DNA from: Larsenimonas rhizosphaerae
GTDB taxonomy: Bacteria > Pseudomonadota > Gammaproteobacteria > Pseudomonadales > Halomonadaceae
Direction: 5' to 3'
NCBI RefSeq assembly: GCF_023700005.1
Contig: NZ_JAMLJK010000001.1
Location: 1,203,366-1,267,365, forward strand
Length of the DNA: 64,000 nucleotides
Shown here: piece by piece, positions 8,868-18,149 of the stretch
Layout: each line of letters begins with the position of its first letter
Numbering within the stretch: position 1 is the stretch's first letter
The notes under the pieces: generated by a model
Told to the model about the DNA's origin: nothing
The model's input: the letters and a program-made list of their open reading frames with translations, nothing else
Database searches by the model: none
Program-made: the position numbers and the translations under genes

Positions 8868-9737
8868 CTATATCAGATCCAGTGGCACTTTCTGTTTTGG
8901 CGCCGGAAAGGCTTCATCCAGCAGGGCAAGCTCGTGGTCGGTCAGCACCATCGTCATCGCGTCGGCATTGTCATCGATATGTTCGATACTGGTGGCCTTG
9001 GGGATGGCCAGCGTTGTGTGGTGCCCCTGATACGGGCGAATGGCCCAGGCCAGCAGGATCTGTTCGACCGATGCATTGCGGTGTGCAGCAATGTCTGTCA
9101 GTACCGAATCACGGTGCAGTGACTGATGGCTTTTTCCCATGTGTTGCGCCAGCGGGCTGTACGCCATCAACGGCATCTCCCAGCGGGCCATGGAAGGCCT
9201 GAGTGAGAACTCGATACCGCGTGAGGCCAGGTGGTACAGCACCTGATTGGTCACGCACTCGCGACCGAGTTGAGTACCGCGCAGCTCCTTCATGTCGCCG
9301 ATGTCCAGATTGGACACTCCAAAATAGCGGATCTTTCCCTCGTCACGCAGATGGCCAAAGCTTTCCATGACGGCTTCAAGCGGATAGGCGCCCCGCCAGT
9401 GAAGCAGATACAGGTCAATGACGTCGGTCTGCAGCCGTCTGAGGCTGCGCTCACAGGCACTGACAATGTTGTTGTGACCGGTATTGCCGGGAAGCATCTT
9501 GGTCACTAGAAAGGCATCGTCGCGGCGCTGCTTCAGCGCTTCGCCCACTACTTCCTCCGATCCGCCATTACCGTACATTTCGGCTGTATCAATCACCTTC
9601 AGTCCGCGGTCGAGCCCGTGAATCAGTGCATCGACTTCATCGCGGCGTGCCTTTCGGCCTTCACCCAGATGCCAGGTACCCTGGCCGATGGCGGGAAGCA
9701 ACGTGCCGTCCGGGAGACGAACGTGGGGAATGTCCAT
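8868..9737 (-). CDS. Aldo/keto reductase
   Basis: NAD(P)H-dependent aldo/keto reductase of 289 residues with the TIM-barrel catalytic tetrad visible: Asp and Tyr in DTAEMYGNG, Lys in LVTKM, His in LLHWRG. The phosphate-binding end shows the usual AIPKATSIEHIDDN. The N-terminus (VRLPDGTLLPAIGQGTWHLGEG) resembles the AKR subgroup including E. coli YeaE/DkgA-like enzymes. It is monocistronic, with a 3' end facing the promoter region of nothing on its own strand. The physiological substrate is unknown; reactive aldehydes or dicarbonyls are typical. Confidence 0.9.
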   Translation of the reverse strand: MDIPHVRLPDGTLLPAIGQGTWHLGEGRKARRDEVDALIHGLDRGLKVIDTAEMYGNGGSEEVVGEALKQRRDDAFLVTKMLPGNTGHNNIVSACERSLRRLQTDVIDLYLLHWRGAYPLEAVMESFGHLRDEGKIRYFGVSNLDIGDMKELRGTQLGRECVTNQVLYHLASRGIEFSLRPSMARWEMPLMAYSPLAQHMGKSHQSLHRDSVLTDIAAHRNASVEQILLAWAIRPYQGHHTTLAIPKATSIEHIDDNADAMTMVLTDHELALLDEAFPAPKQKVPLDLI

Positions 9738-9982
9738 GGGCGATCCTGAGGTTGTTGAATAAAACAGGGCTCGTGATAACGAGTGCTGAACGCACTATCG
9801 GCATCTCGAGGACTAAATGCAATTCATGATGCCCTGGGCAGGAAGGGCTGATGGCCGGGAGTACATGTCGCAGCCGGCCGGCGCTGTGCTACAGTTTCCG
9901 CCCCTGTCGGTGCCAGCATCGGCAGGGGCGGACACGCATACCAACACCAAACAAGAAGTGCTCATGACTACACACCTTTTTC

Positions 9983-10102
9983 ATGGCGCTGGACCCGATG
10001 GCACCGGTGTATTACATCGCCTTTATTGGCGCGCTGGGCATGATGATCGGGGCGCTGGTCATGCGCCAGACGCGTCGCGTGGCGACAACGGCCACTGTCT
10101 GA
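9983..10102 (+). CDS. Putative 39-aa single-span membrane protein
   Basis: A 39-codon frame starts at the ATG at 9983. It encodes a short polar start (MALDPMAP), one uninterrupted hydrophobic segment of about 22 residues rich in Gly, Ala, Ile and Met, then a positively charged tail (MRQTRRVA), as in small inner-membrane proteins with a cytoplasmic C-terminus. A good terminator follows 24 bp later, which suggests a transcribed unit. Its ribosome site is poor. An overlapping frame from 9964 (53 codons) has a slightly better AAGAAG but a polar, His/Gly-rich product that looks like a shadow. Function unknown. Confidence 0.5.
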   Translation: MALDPMAPVYYIAFIGALGMMIGALVMRQTRRVATTATV

Positions 10103-10126
10103 CGGTCCCACCGGGCCACTTTTAAT

Positions 10127-10154
10127 AAAAAAACCCGCCTTGGCGGGTTTTTTT
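10127..10154. terminator. Bidirectional terminator between the small membrane gene and rluF
   Basis: The inverted repeat CCCGCC-TT-GGCGGG is flanked by seven A on the left and seven T on the right, so it can serve the small plus-strand gene and the minus-strand rluF. Confidence 0.9.
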
Positions 10155-10170
10155 ATGGGGTTGCTGGCGC

Positions 10171-11214
10171 TCAGCGACGTCTGGTCGGTTTTCCGGCCGG
10201 CTTCGCCGGTCCTTTTCGGCTGCCTTTGGCAGAAGGTCTGGCACCTCCCGCCGATTTGGTGCCGGTTCCAGCCGGTTTGCTGCCTTTCCGGGCAGGTTTG
10301 CCATTCGCGGGGGCCGGCTTGCCGCGAGACGATGGTTTCCCCCCTGCGGACGTGGCGGCTTTTCTGGAGGAGGGCTTGCGTCCGGTAGACGTTGCACCAC
10401 GCGCCTCCTTGTGACGCGCCTTGCCGGAGGCAGCATTCTTGGCCTTGCCCGCGGAATGCCCGGATGACTTCCTGCGTCCGGGCGGGGCCTGGGAGGAGGA
10501 ATCCTCAACGGCTGCCAGGAGCTGCTCAAGCTCTTTTTGAGTAAAGTCCCGCCATTCGCCTACCGGCAGCCCTTTCAGAGTCATGTGCATGATACGCACG
10601 CGCTCAAGCTTTTGAACCTCGTAGCCAAAGTACTCGCACATGCGTCGGATCTGGCGGTTCAGGCCCTGAATCAGCGTGATGCGAAACACGGTGGGCGCTT
10701 CCTTCGAGACCGGGCACTTTTTGGTACGCGTGCCGAGAATCGGTACGCCCTCGCTCATGCCCCGGATGAAGTCATCGGTTATCGGCTTGTTGACGGTAAC
10801 CAGATACTCCTTCTCATGGTCATTGCCCGCTCGCAGCACCTTGTTGACCAGATCCCCGTTACTGGTCAGAAAGATCAGTCCCTGGGACTCCTTGTCCAGC
10901 CTGCCGATGGGAAAGATGCGAGCGCCATGCTGTACGAAGTCGACAACATTATGGCGCTCCGAGCTCTCCGTGGTACTGACGATACCGACCGGCTTGTTCA
11001 GGGCTATCAGAACAAAATCGTCCGGGTCCGGAGGATCAATCAGCTGACCATTCACCTTCACCGTATCGCCTGGCGCTACCTGATCGCCAATGCCGGCACG
11101 CTTGCCGTTGATATAGACATTGCCCTGTTCGATGAAGCGGTCGGCATCCCGGCGAGAGCAGATACCGCTTTCCCGGATGTACTTGTTCAGACGGGTCGTG
11201 GAAGGGTTCACCAT
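10171..11214 (-). CDS. rluF: 23S rRNA pseudouridine(2604) synthase with a long basic tail
   Basis: RluF-type RNA pseudouridine synthase. An S4 domain ([25 protein letters not shown]) occupies residues 1-60, and the catalytic core has [10 protein letters not shown] with the nucleophilic Asp, followed by NDHEKEYLV and [15 protein letters not shown]. The start at 11212-11214 matches the family N-terminus; the open frame extends upstream without homology. From about residue 240 to 347 the protein is a low-complexity Lys/Arg/Ser/Gly/Pro/Ala tail ending PTRRR, longer than the basic tail of E. coli RluF. Such tails are usually disordered and bind RNA. The target uridine is assigned by family only. 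Confidence 0.9.
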   Translation of the reverse strand: MVNPSTTRLNKYIRESGICSRRDADRFIEQGNVYINGKRAGIGDQVAPGDTVKVNGQLIDPPDPDDFVLIALNKPVGIVSTTESSERHNVVDFVQHGARIFPIGRLDKESQGLIFLTSNGDLVNKVLRAGNDHEKEYLVTVNKPITDDFIRGMSEGVPILGTRTKKCPVSKEAPTVFRITLIQGLNRQIRRMCEYFGYEVQKLERVRIMHMTLKGLPVGEWRDFTQKELEQLLAAVEDSSSQAPPGRRKSSGHSAGKAKNAASGKARHKEARGATSTGRKPSSRKAATSAGGKPSSRGKPAPANGKPARKGSKPAGTGTKSAGGARPSAKGSRKGPAKPAGKPTRRR

Positions 11215-11390
11215 GAATAACCGTATTGATAAGTGCTGAAAGAAAATGCCCCGCGCCCGGCCTCGAAAGGCGGTGTGCCAGTCTGACAGGCTTGCAGGAA
11301 GGCCATTGTAGAGGAAAGACATTGGGGCGCGTCGAGAAAAAATCACCCGTGAAGCCAGGATGTGGCGCACAGGGTGATATTCAGGCATTA

Positions 11391-11412
11391 AAAACCCCGC
11401 CGTAGCGGGGTC
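11391..11412 (-). terminator. Rho-independent terminator of the sugar transporter gene
   Basis: On the minus strand ACCCCGC-TACG-GCGGGGT is followed by a T run, beginning 25 bp after the stop of the minus-strand transporter gene. Confidence 0.88.
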
Positions 11413-11436
11413 AGGATCGTGTGATCAGTATCTGGA

Positions 11437-12738
11437 TCACTTCACCGGAGTGACTACCTTCGAGCCCTTGAAGCCGTAGAAGGCGATGAAGAGGTAGCAC
11501 AGCAGTGGCAGTAAAAAGGCAACCTGCAGGCCAAGGCTGTCTGCCAGGGTTCCCTGAATGACCGGCAGCAGCGCTCCACCCACAATCGCCATGATCAGCA
11601 GGCTGGAGGCCTTGCCGGTCAGCGGCCCGAGCCTGGCAATACCCAGAGTGAAGATGGTCGGGAACATGATCGAGTTGAAAAGACCAATGGCCACAATGGC
11701 GTACATGGCAACATGGCCGGTAGTGGCCACTGTCGTGCCCAGCAGTGCGGCAGCAATCAGCGCAGCCAGGCCCAGCATCAGCTCCGGCCGGATGGAGCGC
11801 ATCAATACCGAACCAATGAAACGTCCGATCATCGCGCCACCCCAGTAGAAAGTGACCATATGCGCGGCGCTGGCTTCCGTCATGTTGCCGATGCTCGGCA
11901 TCGCCAGGTAATTGACCATGAAGCTGCCGATGGATACTTCGGCACCGACATACAGAAACAGCGCGATAACGCCCAGTTTCACGTGGCGATGACGCAGGGC
12001 ATCCTTGAAGGTATAGCTGCCGGTATCGCTTTCACCGGAGGCCTGATCCTTGAAGTGAGGCAGCTTCCAGAAAAAGATGATCGCTGAAAGTACGACCAGT
12101 ACCGCGGCCAGTACGATATAAGGTACCTGAACGCTCTGGGCCTGACTGATCTTGTAGGCAGTTGCCTGTGCATCGGTCATCTGGGCAATCTGTTCGGCAC
12201 CCAGCACGGCGCCGGACAGGATGACGGCGCCACCAATCAGCGGAGCAACCGTCGTGCCCAGAGAGTTGAAGGCCTGTGCCAGATTCAGCCGGCTGGAAGA
12301 GGAGTGCTCCGGGCCCAGCAGCGTGACATACGGGTTGGCTGAAACCTGCAGCATGGTCACGCCGGTTGCCAGTACAAACAGTGCCAGCAGGAACAGGGCG
12401 TAGGACGGGGCCATGGCTGCCGGTACGAACATGATTGCCCCCAGACCGGCGATCAGCAGGCCAAGGCTGATGCTGTTTTTATAGCCGATGCGGGTCAGGA
12501 TCTTGGCGGCCGGCATCGACATGATGAAATAGGCACCAAAGAAGGTGAACTGAATCAGCATCGACTGGGTATAGTTCAGCGAGAAGACGGCCTTCAGGTG
12601 CGGGATCAGAATGTCATTCAGACAGGTGATGAATCCCCACATGAAAAAGACCGTGGTAACGACCGCCAACGGCCCGTTCTGGGTACGGGTAGCAGCATTC
12701 CCGGAAGGGGCTGCCTGAGAGCTTGCATGGGTTGCCAT
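11437..12738 (-). CDS. FucP/GluP-type sugar MFS transporter
   Basis: Major-facilitator sugar:proton symporter of 433 residues with about 12 hydrophobic segments, in the inner membrane. The fucose-permease/glucose-galactose-transporter signature is clear: MWGFITCLNDILIPHLK in helix 1, FFGAYFIMSMPA in helix 2, VSANPYVTLLGP and LNLAQAFNSLGT in helices 4-5. It is monocistronic, with its own terminator, and diverges from recC across 282 bp. Substrate could be fucose, glucose, galactose or N-acetylglucosamine; no catabolic genes lie beside it to decide. Confidence 0.9.
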   Translation of the reverse strand: MATHASSQAAPSGNAATRTQNGPLAVVTTVFFMWGFITCLNDILIPHLKAVFSLNYTQSMLIQFTFFGAYFIMSMPAAKILTRIGYKNSISLGLLIAGLGAIMFVPAAMAPSYALFLLALFVLATGVTMLQVSANPYVTLLGPEHSSSSRLNLAQAFNSLGTTVAPLIGGAVILSGAVLGAEQIAQMTDAQATAYKISQAQSVQVPYIVLAAVLVVLSAIIFFWKLPHFKDQASGESDTGSYTFKDALRHRHVKLGVIALFLYVGAEVSIGSFMVNYLAMPSIGNMTEASAAHMVTFYWGGAMIGRFIGSVLMRSIRPELMLGLAALIAAALLGTTVATTGHVAMYAIVAIGLFNSIMFPTIFTLGIARLGPLTGKASSLLIMAIVGGALLPVIQGTLADSLGLQVAFLLPLLCYLFIAFYGFKGSKVVTPVK

Positions 12739-13020
12739 TGAATTCTATCTCTGGAGCCGACGCGTACGATGGACCGTCATGGCCACTGCGTCAGGTGTAA
12801 CGAGTGTTGAAAATGACGTGTTCAGACGGGAAAAGGGGCCGCTGACACGATTTAGCGACGGCGACCTTACCATGTGCATGTCCGACATAGGATGTGCTGA
12901 AGGTGATATTTAGACTATCGTCGAATAGATCAGTAGACGTTGATTTATGTAGGCCGGTGCAGCGGTACCTTCGCCCGGTGTTTGATGGCAGGATATCGGT
13001 TCACTGGAAAGGGGACCTGC

Positions 13021-16000
13021 ATGTTTACGGTGGTACACGCCAATCACGTTGAAGACCTCAGGGACCTTGCGTTGTCGCTGGTCGCCAGGCAGCCTCTGCC
13101 GCCGCTGGACGACGAAACCTTTATCGTTCAGTCCAACGGCATGGCCCAATGGCTGAAGCTGGGACTGGCCGACGCACTGGGCGTGGCTGCCTCGACGGAT
13201 TTTCCCATGCCGTCCTCCTTTGCCTGGCGGGCCTACCGCGCCGTGCTGGGTGATGATATCCCCGACCAGTCTCCCTTTGACAAGCCGGCGCTGACCTGGC
13301 GGATCATGCGGCTGTTGCCTGCGTATCTTGAGGTTCCGGCCTTTGCTCCCCTGCGCCATTACCTGAAGGGAGAGCGCTATCCCCACCGGGATGTCATGGC
13401 CCGCAAGCAGTATCAGCTGGCGGCTCAGCTGGCCGACCTGTTTGACCAGTATCTGGTGTATCGTCCCGGGTGGATGGCCGCCTGGGCGGCCAACGAGACC
13501 CTCCCGGCAGACATGACCGAGGAGGAGCAGTGGCAACCGGCACTGTGGCGTGCGCTGATGGAGGATGCGCCGGAGGCGCTTCGCGACCAGCACCGTGCCG
13601 CACTTCATACCCGGTTCATTGCCCGGGCCGCTACCCTTGAACGGATACCGGATGGCCTGCCGGCGAGGGTGTTTGTCTTTGGGGTGTCTTCGCTGCCGCG
13701 TCAGGTGCTGGAGGTACTTCATGCACTCTCGGGGGTGATGGAGGTGGTGCTGTTGATGACCAATCCCTGTCGCTTTTACTGGGGCGACGTGATTGCCGAT
13801 CGGGACGTGTTGCGGCGCGAGTTCAAGGCGCGCCGTCACCAGAACAAGCCAGGCCTTGCCGACCTGGCACCTGAAGCACTTCATCTGCATGCCAACCCGC
13901 TACTGGCCAGCTGGGGGACCCAGGGACGTGACTTTCTGGTATCGCTGTATGACTTTGAAACCCACAACCCCTTTTCGATCGAAGAGGATGTGTTCCGTGA
14001 CCGGATCGAGGCAGGGTCTTTAGCACACGCGCCACTGCTTCATCAGCTTCAGCAGGATGTTCTGGACCTCGTCCACCCGAGTGAGCATGTACAGGCCGGG
14101 CAGAAGCGCACGGTAGCGCAGGATGATGACTCCATCAGTCTGATCGTTACCCACTCCCCTCTTCGGGAGGTGGAAGTGTTGCGAGACCGGCTGCTGGCGG
14201 CCTTCGAAGCGCAGCCGGACCTGATGCCGCGGGATATTATCGTCATGGTGCCGGACATCAACGCCTATGCACCCTTTATCAAGGCCGTGTTTGGGCAGAT
14301 CAGCCCTGATCAGCGCGATTATATTCCCTATACCATTGCCGACCAGCAGGCCAGTCAGGCTGATCCACTGCTGATGCTGGTATTATCGCTGTTGCAGTTG
14401 CCGGATCAGCGCCTTGGGGTGTCCAGATTGCTGGACTGGCTGGATGTGCCTGCCTTCAGGCGCCGGGTGCGTATCGAAGAAAGCGAGTTGCCGCTGCTGC
14501 GACGCTGGCTGGAGCAAAGCGGTGTGCGGTGGGGGCTTAATGGCGCACATCGCGAACGGCTGGGGCTGCCGGGACTTGCAGAAAACACCTGGGCGTTTGG
14601 ATTGAAGCGCATGCTGCTGGGGTATGCCAGTGGTGAAGGCGAGGCCTTCAACGGTATCGAGCCCTACGCAGACGTTGCCGGCATCGATGCGGCGCTGGCC
14701 GGCCGGCTGGCGATGCTGCTGGACCGGCTTGACGCTCTGGCCACGCGACTAATGACGTCTCGTGCGCCTGCCGACTGGCAGCGCGTGCTGGATGACGTAC
14801 TGGCCACGCTGCTGGCTCCGGAAACACCGGGGGAGTGGATGATTGTCGAACGGGTGCAGCAGGCCGTCACGCGCTGGTGCGACGAATGCCGATGCGCCGG
14901 GTTTGACGACCCCCTGCCGGCAGTGGTGGTGCATGATGCACTGGCAAGCAGCCTGGATGAAGGCGGGCTGGCCCAGCGCTTTCTCGCCGGGAAGGTCAAC
15001 TTTGCCACCCTGATGCCGATGCGGGCGATCCCGTTTCGGGAAGTGGTACTGCTGGGCATGAATGATGGTGACTACCCACGTTCCCGGCTGCCTCAGGACT
15101 TTGACATGATGGCGCGGCGGCCGCTGGCCGGTGACCGCTCAAGACGTGACGATGACCGCTACCTGTTTCTTGAAGCGCTGCTGTCGGCCCGGGACCGCCT
15201 GACCCTGTCCTGGGTGGGGCACGATCAGCGCGACAACAGCGAGCGCACGCCGTCGGTACTGATCAACGAATTGATGGATACGCTGCGTATCGGCTGGTGC
15301 GCCTGGCAGGGCGGGGCAGTGGTGGATCAGTTAACCACCTGTCACCCGCTGCAGCCCTTTTCAAGGCGCTATTTTGATCCTGCCGACCCGCTCTGGACCT
15401 ACGATCAGCAGTGGGCGCGGATACATCGCCCCCACGCCCCCGCTTCATCAGGGGGGCTGGCAGCCGGCATGCCGGAGGCCCGGCTGCGGATGGAGGATCT
15501 GGAGCGGCTGATGCGTCAGCCCATGGGCGTCTGCGTACAGCAGCGTCTGGGGATCGGCTTTCAGGCACCCTCGGTGCCGGAGGAGGACCGCGAGCCCTTT
15601 GGCCTGAATGGCCTTGACGTACACCAGATCAAGCAGTCGCTGCTTGACAGTGCCGAGCAGGGCGAGGCACTGGCAACCAGCATGGCCCGATGGGTACGCC
15701 GTGGCGAATTGCCGGCGGAAGGATTCGGAGACCGGTGGGCACAGACGCTGCTGGCACCGGTGGAGCAGCAGTGGGCGCACTGGTGTGGGGTGATGGAGTC
15801 GCTGACGCTCACCGGCGACGTGGTGCTCAACGAGTGCCTGACCGTGGGCGGCATCGCCCTGACCCTGCGGGACCGGCGGGATGATATCCGACAGGACCCT
15901 GACGGACGACGTTGGTTGTGGCAGCTGGCAGCCGGTCATTACAGCCATTTCCGTCACCACCGGGATGGCCGTCTGGATCGTTACGGCAAGGCGCATCGAC

Positions 16001-16473
16001 TGTATTCCGGCTGGCTTTGGCAGCAGTGGCTGGCTGCCAGCGGCGAATCGGTGCATCTGGGGGTTCTGTTTGAAGACCGGGCCCTGACGCTGCCCCCGCC
16101 GACACTGGCCGTCGCCCGTGAGCGCTGCCAGACGCTGATGACCCAGTGGCTGGCGGCATGGCAGTCGCCTCTGCCCACGGCCAGCGAGCTGGCGCTGCTT
16201 TGGTGGTCACGTCAGCCTGTCGGCGATGATGCTTCATCAAGTGATGAGGCGCGCTGGGCACTGCATGAGCAGCTGACTACCCTTTACGAGGAGGGGGTCT
16301 TCAATGGCCTGCTCGGGCTGCGTCAGCGTCAGCCCGCCATGGGAGAGCTCTGGCCTTCCATGAACCACCTGCTTGAGGCAGGTTTCGAGCACGCAACACG
16401 GGCACTTTATGGTGATTTCTGGTCTGACCTGTCAACACGGGTCGAACAGTCACCGCTTGACCCTTCTTCATAA
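13021..16473 (+). CDS. recC: Exodeoxyribonuclease V subunit gamma
   Basis: RecC subunit of the RecBCD helicase/nuclease, which processes double-strand DNA ends and recognises Chi. The 1150-residue length is normal. Segments closely matching E. coli RecC include FIVQSNGMAQWLKL, ADLFDQYLVYRPGW, TNPCRFYWGD, NPLLASWGTQGRDF, PRDIIVMVPDI, FATLMPMRAIPF, LGMNDGDYPRSRLP and GDRSRRDDDRYLFLEALLSAR. The start at 13021 has AAGGGGAC 8 bases upstream and matches the family N-terminus. RecC carries inactive helicase and nuclease folds. Its partners recB and recD are in the window but 3.4 kb away, behind ubiX, xdhC, a MobA-like gene and a convergent gene. Confidence 0.97.
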   Translation: MFTVVHANHVEDLRDLALSLVARQPLPPLDDETFIVQSNGMAQWLKLGLADALGVAASTDFPMPSSFAWRAYRAVLGDDIPDQSPFDKPALTWRIMRLLPAYLEVPAFAPLRHYLKGERYPHRDVMARKQYQLAAQLADLFDQYLVYRPGWMAAWAANETLPADMTEEEQWQPALWRALMEDAPEALRDQHRAALHTRFIARAATLERIPDGLPARVFVFGVSSLPRQVLEVLHALSGVMEVVLLMTNPCRFYWGDVIADRDVLRREFKARRHQNKPGLADLAPEALHLHANPLLASWGTQGRDFLVSLYDFETHNPFSIEEDVFRDRIEAGSLAHAPLLHQLQQDVLDLVHPSEHVQAGQKRTVAQDDDSISLIVTHSPLREVEVLRDRLLAAFEAQPDLMPRDIIVMVPDINAYAPFIKAVFGQISPDQRDYIPYTIADQQASQADPLLMLVLSLLQLPDQRLGVSRLLDWLDVPAFRRRVRIEESELPLLRRWLEQSGVRWGLNGAHRERLGLPGLAENTWAFGLKRMLLGYASGEGEAFNGIEPYADVAGIDAALAGRLAMLLDRLDALATRLMTSRAPADWQRVLDDVLATLLAPETPGEWMIVERVQQAVTRWCDECRCAGFDDPLPAVVVHDALASSLDEGGLAQRFLAGKVNFATLMPMRAIPFREVVLLGMNDGDYPRSRLPQDFDMMARRPLAGDRSRRDDDRYLFLEALLSARDRLTLSWVGHDQRDNSERTPSVLINELMDTLRIGWCAWQGGAVVDQLTTCHPLQPFSRRYFDPADPLWTYDQQWARIHRPHAPASSGGLAAGMPEARLRMEDLERLMRQPMGVCVQQRLGIGFQAPSVPEEDREPFGLNGLDVHQIKQSLLDSAEQGEALATSMARWVRRGELPAEGFGDRWAQTLLAPVEQQWAHWCGVMESLTLTGDVVLNECLTVGGIALTLRDRRDDIRQDPDGRRWLWQLAAGHYSHFRHHRDGRLDRYGKAHRLYSGWLWQQWLAASGESVHLGVLFEDRALTLPPPTLAVARERCQTLMTQWLAAWQSPLPTASELALLWWSRQPVGDDASSSDEARWALHEQLTTLYEEGVFNGLLGLRQRQPAMGELWPSMNHLLEAGFEHATRALYGDFWSDLSTRVEQSPLDPSS

Positions 16474-16514
16474 TCCGGCTGTCGCGTTCAGTGCGGCAGA
16501 TCAGGGAGAGCTGC

Positions 16515-17102
16515 ATGAGTAGTACATCACGTCCGACGCGCTTGATTGTCGGTATTTCCGGTGCCTCAGGCGCTATTTATGGCGTACGTCTGCTTGAACT
16601 TTTACGCCCGACGCCCATTGAAACCCATCTGGTCATGACGCCGTCGGCAGAGGTTACCCTGGCTCATGAAACCGATTATCGGGCACAGGAAGTCAGGGCG
16701 CTGGCAGATGTCTGTTATTCGAGCAAGGACATCGGGGCGTCCATTTCCAGCGGGTCCTTCAGGACACTGGGAATGGTGGTTGCCCCGTGTTCGGTGCGGT
16801 CCATGTCGGATATGGCCACCGGGTCCACCTCGACGCTGTTGACCCGGGCCGCGGATGTGGTGATGAAGGAGCAGCGTCGTCTGGTGCTGATGGTGCGCGA
16901 GACGCCACTGCATCGAAATCACCTGCGTAACATGACTTCGCTGGCCGAAATGGGCGTCATCATTGCCCCACCGGTGCCGGCGTTTTATGCCCGTCCCGAC
17001 AGTCTGATGGCCATGGTGGACCACAGTCTGGGCCGGGTGCTGGATCTGTTTGATATTGATCTCGGCGTTGTGTCGCGCTGGAAGGATGACTCGGCGCCAT
17101 GA
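16515..17102 (+). CDS. ubiX: Flavin prenyltransferase UbiX
   Basis: UbiX (195 residues) prenylates reduced FMN with dimethylallyl phosphate to make the prenyl-FMN cofactor of the ubiquinone decarboxylase UbiD. The Rossmann start GISGASGAIYG, the central APCSVRSMSDMATG, the EQRRLVLMVRETPLH segment and the PAFYARPDS loop are diagnostic. The start has AGGGAGAG five bases upstream; a longer frame from 16491 lacks homology. It follows recC by 41 bp and precedes xdhC by 48 bp on the same strand, so it may be co-transcribed. No ubiD is in the window. Confidence 0.96.
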   Translation: MSSTSRPTRLIVGISGASGAIYGVRLLELLRPTPIETHLVMTPSAEVTLAHETDYRAQEVRALADVCYSSKDIGASISSGSFRTLGMVVAPCSVRSMSDMATGSTSTLLTRAADVVMKEQRRLVLMVRETPLHRNHLRNMTSLAEMGVIIAPPVPAFYARPDSLMAMVDHSLGRVLDLFDIDLGVVSRWKDDSAP

Positions 17103-17150
17103 CGGCCGCCGAGAACTTGATTTTCCCTTTTGACAGTAATGAGGTTCAGC

Positions 17151-18149
17151 ATGCATCACATGGATGTGCAGGTGCTGGAAAAGGCACTTGAATGGGCGCG
17201 CGAGGGTGAAACCCTGTGGTTTTGTACGGTGCTTTCTACATGGGGCTCATCGCCTCGTCCGCCGGGGTCGTTGCTGGTTGCCTGTGCGCGCGGTGAATAT
17301 GTCGGGTCGCTGTCAGGCGGATGTGTCGAAGAGGCGTTTATCACGGCCCTCGTGGATGGCCTGCTCGACAAGCCGGTTCAATGCGTTGATTACGGGGCCA
17401 GTCAGGAAGAAGGTCAGCGACTTCATCTGCCGTGCGGTGGCGTATTGAGGGTGATGATCGAGCGCCGGCCCGCCGACGCCGAATGGCTGACGCACCTGGA
17501 AGTGCTGCATGCCACCTTGCTGGGCCAGCGGCGGCTGGTACGCCTTGTCACTCCGGCGTCCGGGCGTTACCGCGTCGAACTGGACGAGCAGGCCAGTGGT
17601 CCGGTGGTTGAAGAGGACGCCACCCGGATTCGTGTCAGGGTAGGTCCTGCGCTTCGGCTGGTACTCGCGGGCATTTCGCCGGTAGCCACCTTCTGCGCGC
17701 AATTTGCGCACCTGGCCGGCTTTGAAGTGATTGTCTGTGATCCCCGCGAAGCGGAGCGGCGCGCCTTTGATGTGCCAGGTGTGGAGGTGCAGAACGTGCT
17801 GCCGGCACTGTTTATTGCCTCCGGCGCCACCCATGGGGCAACGGCGATCGTGGCCCTGACCCATGACCCGCGTCTGGACGATCCATCCATGATCGAGGCG
17901 GTCAGGACGGATGCCTTTTATATCGGTGTGATGGGGTCCCTGCGTACCTCCAGGGCAAGGGCCGAGCGACTCAAGCGGTCGGGGGGGCTTGATGACGAGG
18001 ATATCGCCCGTATTCACATGCCGGTCGGGCTGGATATCGGCAGCAAGGCGCCGGCAGAGATTGCTCTGGCCGTCGTGGCAGACATCGTGCGGGCATTTCG
18101 CGCGCTGGCCGCGGATGAAACGCGCCCCGATGACGTGCTTCCCGCGTGA
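17151..18149 (+). CDS. xdhC: XdhC/CoxI family protein
   Basis: XdhC-type chaperone (332 residues) of the family that sulfurates and inserts the molybdenum cofactor into xanthine dehydrogenase-type enzymes. The N-terminal XdhC/CoxI domain has STWGSSPRPPGSLL, GSLSGGCVE with the conserved Cys, and the C-terminal Rossmann domain begins LVLAGISPVATF and ends IGVMGSLRTSRAR...DIGSKAPAEIALAVVADI. The start has GAGG six bases upstream. Its stop overlaps the MobA-like start by one base, so the two are coupled. No molybdo-hydroxylase structural gene is in the window, so the client enzyme must be elsewhere. Confidence 0.9.
   Translation: MHHMDVQVLEKALEWAREGETLWFCTVLSTWGSSPRPPGSLLVACARGEYVGSLSGGCVEEAFITALVDGLLDKPVQCVDYGASQEEGQRLHLPCGGVLRVMIERRPADAEWLTHLEVLHATLLGQRRLVRLVTPASGRYRVELDEQASGPVVEEDATRIRVRVGPALRLVLAGISPVATFCAQFAHLAGFEVIVCDPREAERRAFDVPGVEVQNVLPALFIASGATHGATAIVALTHDPRLDDPSMIEAVRTDAFYIGVMGSLRTSRARAERLKRSGGLDDEDIARIHMPVGLDIGSKAPAEIALAVVADIVRAFRALAADETRPDDVLPA

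Noticed and set aside
12910-13890. 326-codon minus-strand frame
   Set aside because: Antisense to the start of recC; composition (His/Gln/Arg-rich) is typical of antisense frames in GC-rich genes.
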